This document shows positions 59,085 to 64,000 of a DNA stretch of 64,000 bases, piece after piece. The notes beneath the pieces were generated by a model. The model was not told the DNA's origin and searched no databases. It was given only the letters and a program-made list of their open reading frames with translations. Source of the stretch: Straminergon stramineum (Eukaryota; Streptophyta; Bryopsida; Hypnales; Calliergonaceae); the NCBI GenBank assembly GCA_963920665.1, contig OY987269.1:14076501-14140500 (forward strand), written 5' to 3'. The translations under genes were made by a program, and so were the position numbers. The number at the start of each line of letters is the position of its first letter. Position 1 is the first letter of the stretch.

Positions 59085-60470
59085 CCCTAGGAGGATGGGC
59101 CCATGAGCACTAATATCAAGCCCCCTTGTCTATCATTTTGTTTTCTGCCATTTTGCAACTAGGTGTGAATGAAATTTTTTTATTTTATTTTTCAGAGATG
59201 AAGTCATATGTCTACTACATGTCATAAAAATATCAAATTTTTTTGGAAAACCCGGAAATTATTGTGAATTTTTTAAGAAAAGAATGAAGAAAATTCGTAT
59301 CAAATACAAAATATATTCAAAAAATCTGAAATTTTCACCATAGATGTATATTATAGTGTAAAACATCATGGTATAAACCAAAGTTATTGTGTCACTCTAA
59401 AATTATAAAATCAACAAACCATGGTTATAGTCCCATGTTTAGATTGCTATAAAATATGTAAATTTATAGATTTTTCAAATTTTTCAATTGGAATAGAAAC
59501 TGCACTTGATAAGCTTCATTTCATTAGTTGGTCTCAAATTCAAAAAACATCATTTTTATGACTAAAATTCACATTGAGAGAAAATAGCAAGAAATGGTCA
59601 AAATACAATATAAGGGTGATTCATTTTTTAAGCATCATCTTCTTTAGAAAAGTCAATAACACCATAATGAGAGACTTTGCAATACTATTCACTGAAAATG
59701 TACTCAAGTACCCTCCAAATTAAAAAATTGGATGAAAAAACATTTTTTTTCATCCTACAATGTCAAGTGAAGTCATCCATTGGACACTTAGTGTCCGCAA
59801 TGTCATTTGAGGTCAAAATTTCTTGAAAGTAGGAAAAAGCCTCTAATATTGTCACAAGAATAATGGAAACCGTACTTAGTTCTCTAACTAGTTTAATAGA
59901 TGTTGAGGACCAAAAGTTTTTGATAGATGACTTCATTAGTCACTATAGAAATAAAGAATTCAACTATTAGTTCAACAATTTGAGCTTTTTTGTGACTACC
60001 TTGGTCAGGGGGGGTACATCTAAGGATTAAAGTTATATATGGATATGACTTACTTTGAGGATATGCAATTTTTTCATTTGCAGATGTGTATATATAGTCG
60101 GGTCCAATACTCTTACAAATTGTGCTCAATTGTGCATTTTTTTTCCGCATAATGTAGAAGATAATTGGTATTTTTCTCTTGCGTAATTAAAAATCCGTTC
60201 TTATGCAATTCCGATAAGCATACCAAATTTCAATTTCAAAAAACTAGAACTTCATTCTTGATGAATTATTTCATTTAATATTCATTATAATTGATTGAAA
60301 AACATTGGTGATGAATTATTTTTTTTAATTTTATTTCATACACATGTAAGAAACATCCATATGCATATCTTCCCTTCTACAAGTATCTTTAAGTTTTAGA
60401 AGTCCTTCTATAGAGATTTCAATGTTAGGGTGACAATGCCCAAATTTGGTAAAATAGGTATCTCTTTGTT
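59085..60470. other. Spacer with a short-type MITE relic
   Basis: 59917-60030 resembles the short MITE type (GATGACTTCATTAGTCACTA, ending in TTAA at 60027). A GGACACTTAGTGTCC palindrome sits at about 59784. The rest is AT-rich without a gene. Confidence 0.45.
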
Positions 60471-60479
60471 ATTAGATTT

Positions 60480-60970
60480 TGGTCACTAGTGACTAAAAGG
60501 TCAAGTTGATTGTATATAATTAGTACATTTCAAATTTGCAATGCTAATTAGTCATTGTATTACTAAACATTTGTCTTCTTTGGTCAATGGTTACTCAATA
60601 GACACTTCATGTCATATAAATTTAAAAAAGATTTTTGATTTTACATATGTAGTGTAAGAATATGAAGTAAGATGTAGAAAGATATTGGTCAATGAGGATT
60701 GACCCCCTCATTGCCCTAGCCAAGAATAAATGTAAAAAATGTCCCCTATTTTTGTACCACGTAAATTTTGTATTTCTTCACCTCTCCTTGCTAATTTGGG
60801 CCCTATGATTGCAAAGATGAACTCATGGTTTGCAAATTTTATCATATGTGGCAAATAAAAAATATTAGTGTTTTCTCCAAGGGTAAAATATGGGGCAATA
60901 AGGAGGTCAATCCTCTAAGGTACTAAGGTTTCCCACCACCATAAGGGGTTCAAAACCCATAGCTCATTGT
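60480..60970 (+). repeat. Dispersed repeat R3, copy interrupted by a MITE
   Basis: It matches 50050-50460 inverted on both sides of the insert: TATGTCATATAAATT on the left, AAGGTACTAAGGTTTC on the right. Confidence 0.65.
60695..60916. mobile_element. Small MITE inside repeat R3
   Basis: AGGATTGACCCCCTCATTGC at 60695 and GGGGCAATAAGGAGGTCAAT near 60893 are inverted over about 22 bp. The ends TTGACC/GGTCAA look like the TTAACC ends of the TTAA family with one changed base each. The inverted copy at 50.2 kb lacks this block. Confidence 0.7.
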
Positions 60971-62940
60971 TTTAGTTTTGGGGTTGTTAATATTGCCTTT
61001 TAAAGAATGCTAAGACATACAAAAATTGATTGAATTGATATGATGTAGTCATGTGATAAAGTTATTTTAAGGTAAGTCTTAGACACATGTTTGTAGTAAG
61101 TTTTATTTAAAATATCCATCCTTTGGTTATGAAATTTTTCATTAAATATTGCATTTAATACCACCCTTTCTCTTATAGTACTTGAACTATTGGATTTCCT
61201 TAAGTTTGACAAAAAGACAAAGCTACTCCTAAAATGTAGTTCTCCCATACTTCCATGGAAATGAAAGCATTACCAAACTCAAAAAAGACAATTCCAACTC
61301 TAAAGAACATAAAAATTCATTTCCAATTTCAATATGGCATGAAAGTTTCCCATGATGACCTCTAATAAAAAAAATGACTCTTCATTTAATTTGCTCCAAA
61401 AATGATCAAACAAACTTGCAATGTGGTTATAATGATTTTGTAAAAGAAATGGAATCAAAGAAGTGCTTCCAGGTGAAGGACTCAATACAAAAAATTTGGG
61501 CCCTCCAAAGGGCCGCATAAGGGCTCTATGAACTGTCTCCAGAGCTAGAAATGCACCATTGCTATTGGATATTGGATCTAGGAAATTAGTAAAAAATTTT
61601 AGAAGAAACATAAAAAATTTGTGCGTGGAGACTAAAGTGGAGCCATCGGTTAGAATTGGTGCTTTCATCAGAGCATTCAAGTCACTTCCCGCGTCTCAGA
61701 GACCCGGAAAATGAGTGCTTAAATTACGATTGACTCTGGCAAATGATGTGTTGGCACCAACATGAGGATTGAAACCTCTTTAAATAATGGAGGGTCCGCA
61801 TTAAAAAATGGAGGGCAAGGAAGGACAAGAGCTTCTTGATGAGTGCATGGGCCAATGACATCATAGGAGGACTAGTGCACACTAAAATATTATCAAATAT
61901 TGTTGGTACCATGACTATAGTGGGAATAAACTATTTGGAGGTGTTAGTACCATCATACCACATCTAGGACCATCCAACTCTTCCAAACGTCGTTGTTGGA
62001 TCCTCTGTGTTTTTGGCGTTTTCTCCATTTGGCACAAGGGGTGTCACAAAGGTTCTTTCACTCCGTATGCAAGTACATGAAAAAACAAGTAATTTTTGTA
62101 GGCCCTCTAGACGACCCTTTGGAGGGCCTAAATTTTTTGTAATGTACGACAATGGTCTTAATCCCTTTTCATACTTGTCAATCTCCTTGTTATCATATTT
62201 TATCATCACAATGAGACAAGAGAGTAAGATATGCTTACCCTTATGGACCCTCTATCCAATCTCATCCCTATCTATACTTTTTGAACATTTTAGGTTCTCA
62301 AATGTTGAACAAATATAGATACCAATGTAGTTGAATCAAGAGCCATAATAGGTGTGTATACCTTCCAGATGACTTGTATATAGGACAATCCCTACCAAAG
62401 AGGAATTTATGGCAAAAAATGGTTTGACAAGGATAGAGCCCTGGCTATTTTTTGTCATAAATCTTGATGAGAAGGGGATTATCTAATGCAAAAAGTAGGA
62501 ACAAATGAAAATTGAAAAAATGTTGTACAAATCATACATTAGAGCAAATAAGAAACCTATAATCCGTGGTTACGATGGTTTTCCAGCTAAGTGAGCATGG
62601 GATTATGGAAAATAATCCACATTAGAGGACAATTGAGGGCTTCAAGAGCCCGTTTCAGGATTGTTCCTTGTAGTGTTCCTTGTGCTACTAGAAATTGGAA
62701 CCAACCCATAATGGACTGAATTTTTGAACTTTCTCAAAATTTTGAAAATTATTCAATAAAATTAAAATTGAATTAAAAAAATTAAAAATAATATTATTTT
62801 CTAACATGACAGTGACTGTGCCACATCATAATGCTAATGTGGCAAGTTCTCACAACTTGGGAACTCAAAATAACTCACAGCCTCTTCATGCCGTCAAATG
62901 TCTTCTAATGCTAGCAAAATGATTTACGAACTGATAATGG
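60971..62940. other. Spacer with an inverted repeat, no gene
   Basis: CAAAAAATTTGGGCCCTCCA starts at 61488. A one-mismatch inverted partner, CCCTTTGGAGGGCCTAAATT, starts at 62115; the pair is 25 bp with 602 bases between. Short frames at 61300-61680 (minus) and 61964-62318 are not supported as genes. Confidence 0.45.
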
Positions 62941-63589
62941 TGGCCGTTTCCTAATCTTTGATGATAGAACAGAGTATGTGATATTAAGGAGGTAGTGTAT
63001 TCTTTCCATTCCTGCAAGTTTTGAATCATTCCATGATTTTCAGCCGAGTCTGTAACCACTCTTCATTTCGGCGCTGGATCGTTCTTGCTGTAACAATGAC
63101 TTTCTCAAGGAGAGATATGAAGCTGCCAAATCCATTCAATATAGGCAATCTGACAGTGTTGAAAGCATTTTTTCTTCAGGGTTGTGAGGAAATTTTTGCG
63201 GTCAATTGATATCTGCAACTCGATCTCGTAACATTCTCAAGTTGTTCTTCGAATGCATTCATCTTCCTCGTAACCTGACACCATGCTATAATTTGGGTTT
63301 TATCAGTATGCCTAAAAGTGGTGTGCAGCAAACATGTTCCTTCAGAGAGCTATTGACGTGATTGATGTCAAGGGCCTCCTTCTTCAACAAAATTGCACTC
63401 GGGGTGGGACGTCGTTGTGTCCAAGAAAGCAGACGTCCAAATTTTGGAGTAATCTTGATACTCAGTCTGATTCTTCCTTCAATTAGGAGATGGACTCAAG
63501 GTAGGTGATAGGAGCTTCTTCCAAGAATGTTATGCTGTGCATTGTCAGCTTGTTGATAGAGTATTAGGGCATCTGCGTGACCTGCAGCC
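62941..63589 (+). promoter_or_regulatory. Presumed promoter and 5' leader of the VTI1-like gene
   Basis: Composition becomes less AT-rich than the preceding spacer, and no other exon was recognised. It lies directly upstream of the start codon at 63590. No core promoter element could be assigned. Confidence 0.3.
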
Positions 63590-63680
63590 ATGAGTGAAAT
63601 CTTCGATGGTTACGAGAGGCAGTATTGCGAGCTCTCGACAAATCTTAATAAAAAGTGCAACTCAGTCAGTTCGAATGAGG
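63590..63680 (+). CDS. VTI1-type v-SNARE, first exon (gene continues beyond the window)
   Basis: Exon 1 gives 30 residues beginning MSEIFDGYERQYCELSTNLN and continuing with KKC, the conserved start of plant VTI11/VTI12 proteins (M S x V F x G Y E R Q Y C E L S x x L). These Qb-SNAREs mediate fusion between the trans-Golgi network, prevacuolar compartment and vacuole. A good donor, G|GTATGT, follows at 63681. No exon encoding the next family block (EQKKQKLSEI-like) was found before 64000. Either the first intron is long and the gene continues outside, or this is a lone captured exon. A segment at 63840-63930 is open but does not look like VTI1. Confidence 0.72.
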
Positions 63681-64000
63681 GTATGTTTCATTCATTCTTC
63701 TCATGTTCTCATTTTTACCTGTTTTTAAAAAATATATATTTCAGGTTCGACCATTTCTATGATCTTCTCAGACTGAAACTTGGTTCCAGTGTGATAGTAA
63801 CATTCAAGGTAGTTGTGGCGCTAATCTTTGGGTTTCAGAGTAGTTGATGAGGCAATTAAACTGCTTCACTCTGAGTTGGAGTTGGAAGACTATTCAGAGG
63901 GCAATAATTTTAGAAACCCTAATTTCTGCCAATATATAAATGAGAGGTAATATTTTGTTTCATGTTCCAACCTTACTGAGGAGCATAATGTGAATGTTTC
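63681..64000. other. Presumed first intron of the VTI1-like gene, to window end
   Basis: It follows the GTATGT donor. The segment 63843-63956 is open (reads VDEAIKLLHSELELEDYSEG) and could be part of another exon, but its family was not recognised. Confidence 0.3.

Noticed and set aside
1..64000. tRNA, rRNA genes and CRISPR arrays
   Set aside because: No tRNA-like A and B boxes with a foldable cloverleaf, no rRNA sequence and no regularly spaced short repeats were found by reading.

Overview
The window is low-gene-density nuclear DNA of a land plant. Three things show this: genes with many short GT-AG introns, a B-type cyclin-dependent kinase (a plant family), and plant-type argininosuccinate synthase, LIP5/VTA1 and VTI1 sequences. 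The AT-rich repeat-filled spacers and long gene leaders would suit a moss or another seedless plant, but the sequence alone does not fix the lineage.

Only three loci look like functional host genes. (1) A complete nine-exon argininosuccinate synthase gene (53510-56732, +) encodes a 485-residue protein with a probable plastid-targeting leader. (2) An intronless gene for a small secreted protein of unknown function lies at 37767-38177 (+) behind a long unusual leader. (3) The first exon of a VTI1-type v-SNARE lies at 63590-63680 (+) and runs off the right edge. A mosaic of broken host-gene pieces (30.6-33.4 kb, minus strand) joins a fragment of LIP5/VTA1, the C-terminal half of a CDKB kinase with a frameshift, and two exons of an unrecognised gene.

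The rest is mobile DNA. 2.0-6.4 kb: a decayed transposon-like gene whose protein starts with two tandem zinc-finger segments resembling plant ZF-HD proteins. 6.6-7.3 kb (minus) and 24.4-25.1 kb (plus): two copies of one LTR-like sequence. 13.28-15.83 kb: a Tc1/mariner element with a dead transposase and about 580-bp terminal inverted repeats. 17.2-18.7 kb: a Ty3/gypsy RNase H-integrase remnant (minus). 26.16-26.51 kb: a pogo/Emigrant-like MITE. 48.24-49.50 kb: a solo LTR with a 5-bp target duplication. Several fold-back elements are also present.

The most striking system is a superfamily of short non-autonomous elements bounded by TTAA and starting TTAACCC, piggyBac-like in target choice. Copies lie at 20.4, 24.0, 27.0, 40.2 and 50.9 kb. 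They also form two end-to-end chains (44.79-46.71 kb and about 57.47-59.08 kb) in which most neighbours share a single TTAA. The 40.2-kb copy sits in a dispersed repeat whose paralogue at 29.8 kb keeps the empty site with one TTAA, which directly supports TTAA target duplication. No transposase that could mobilise them was seen.
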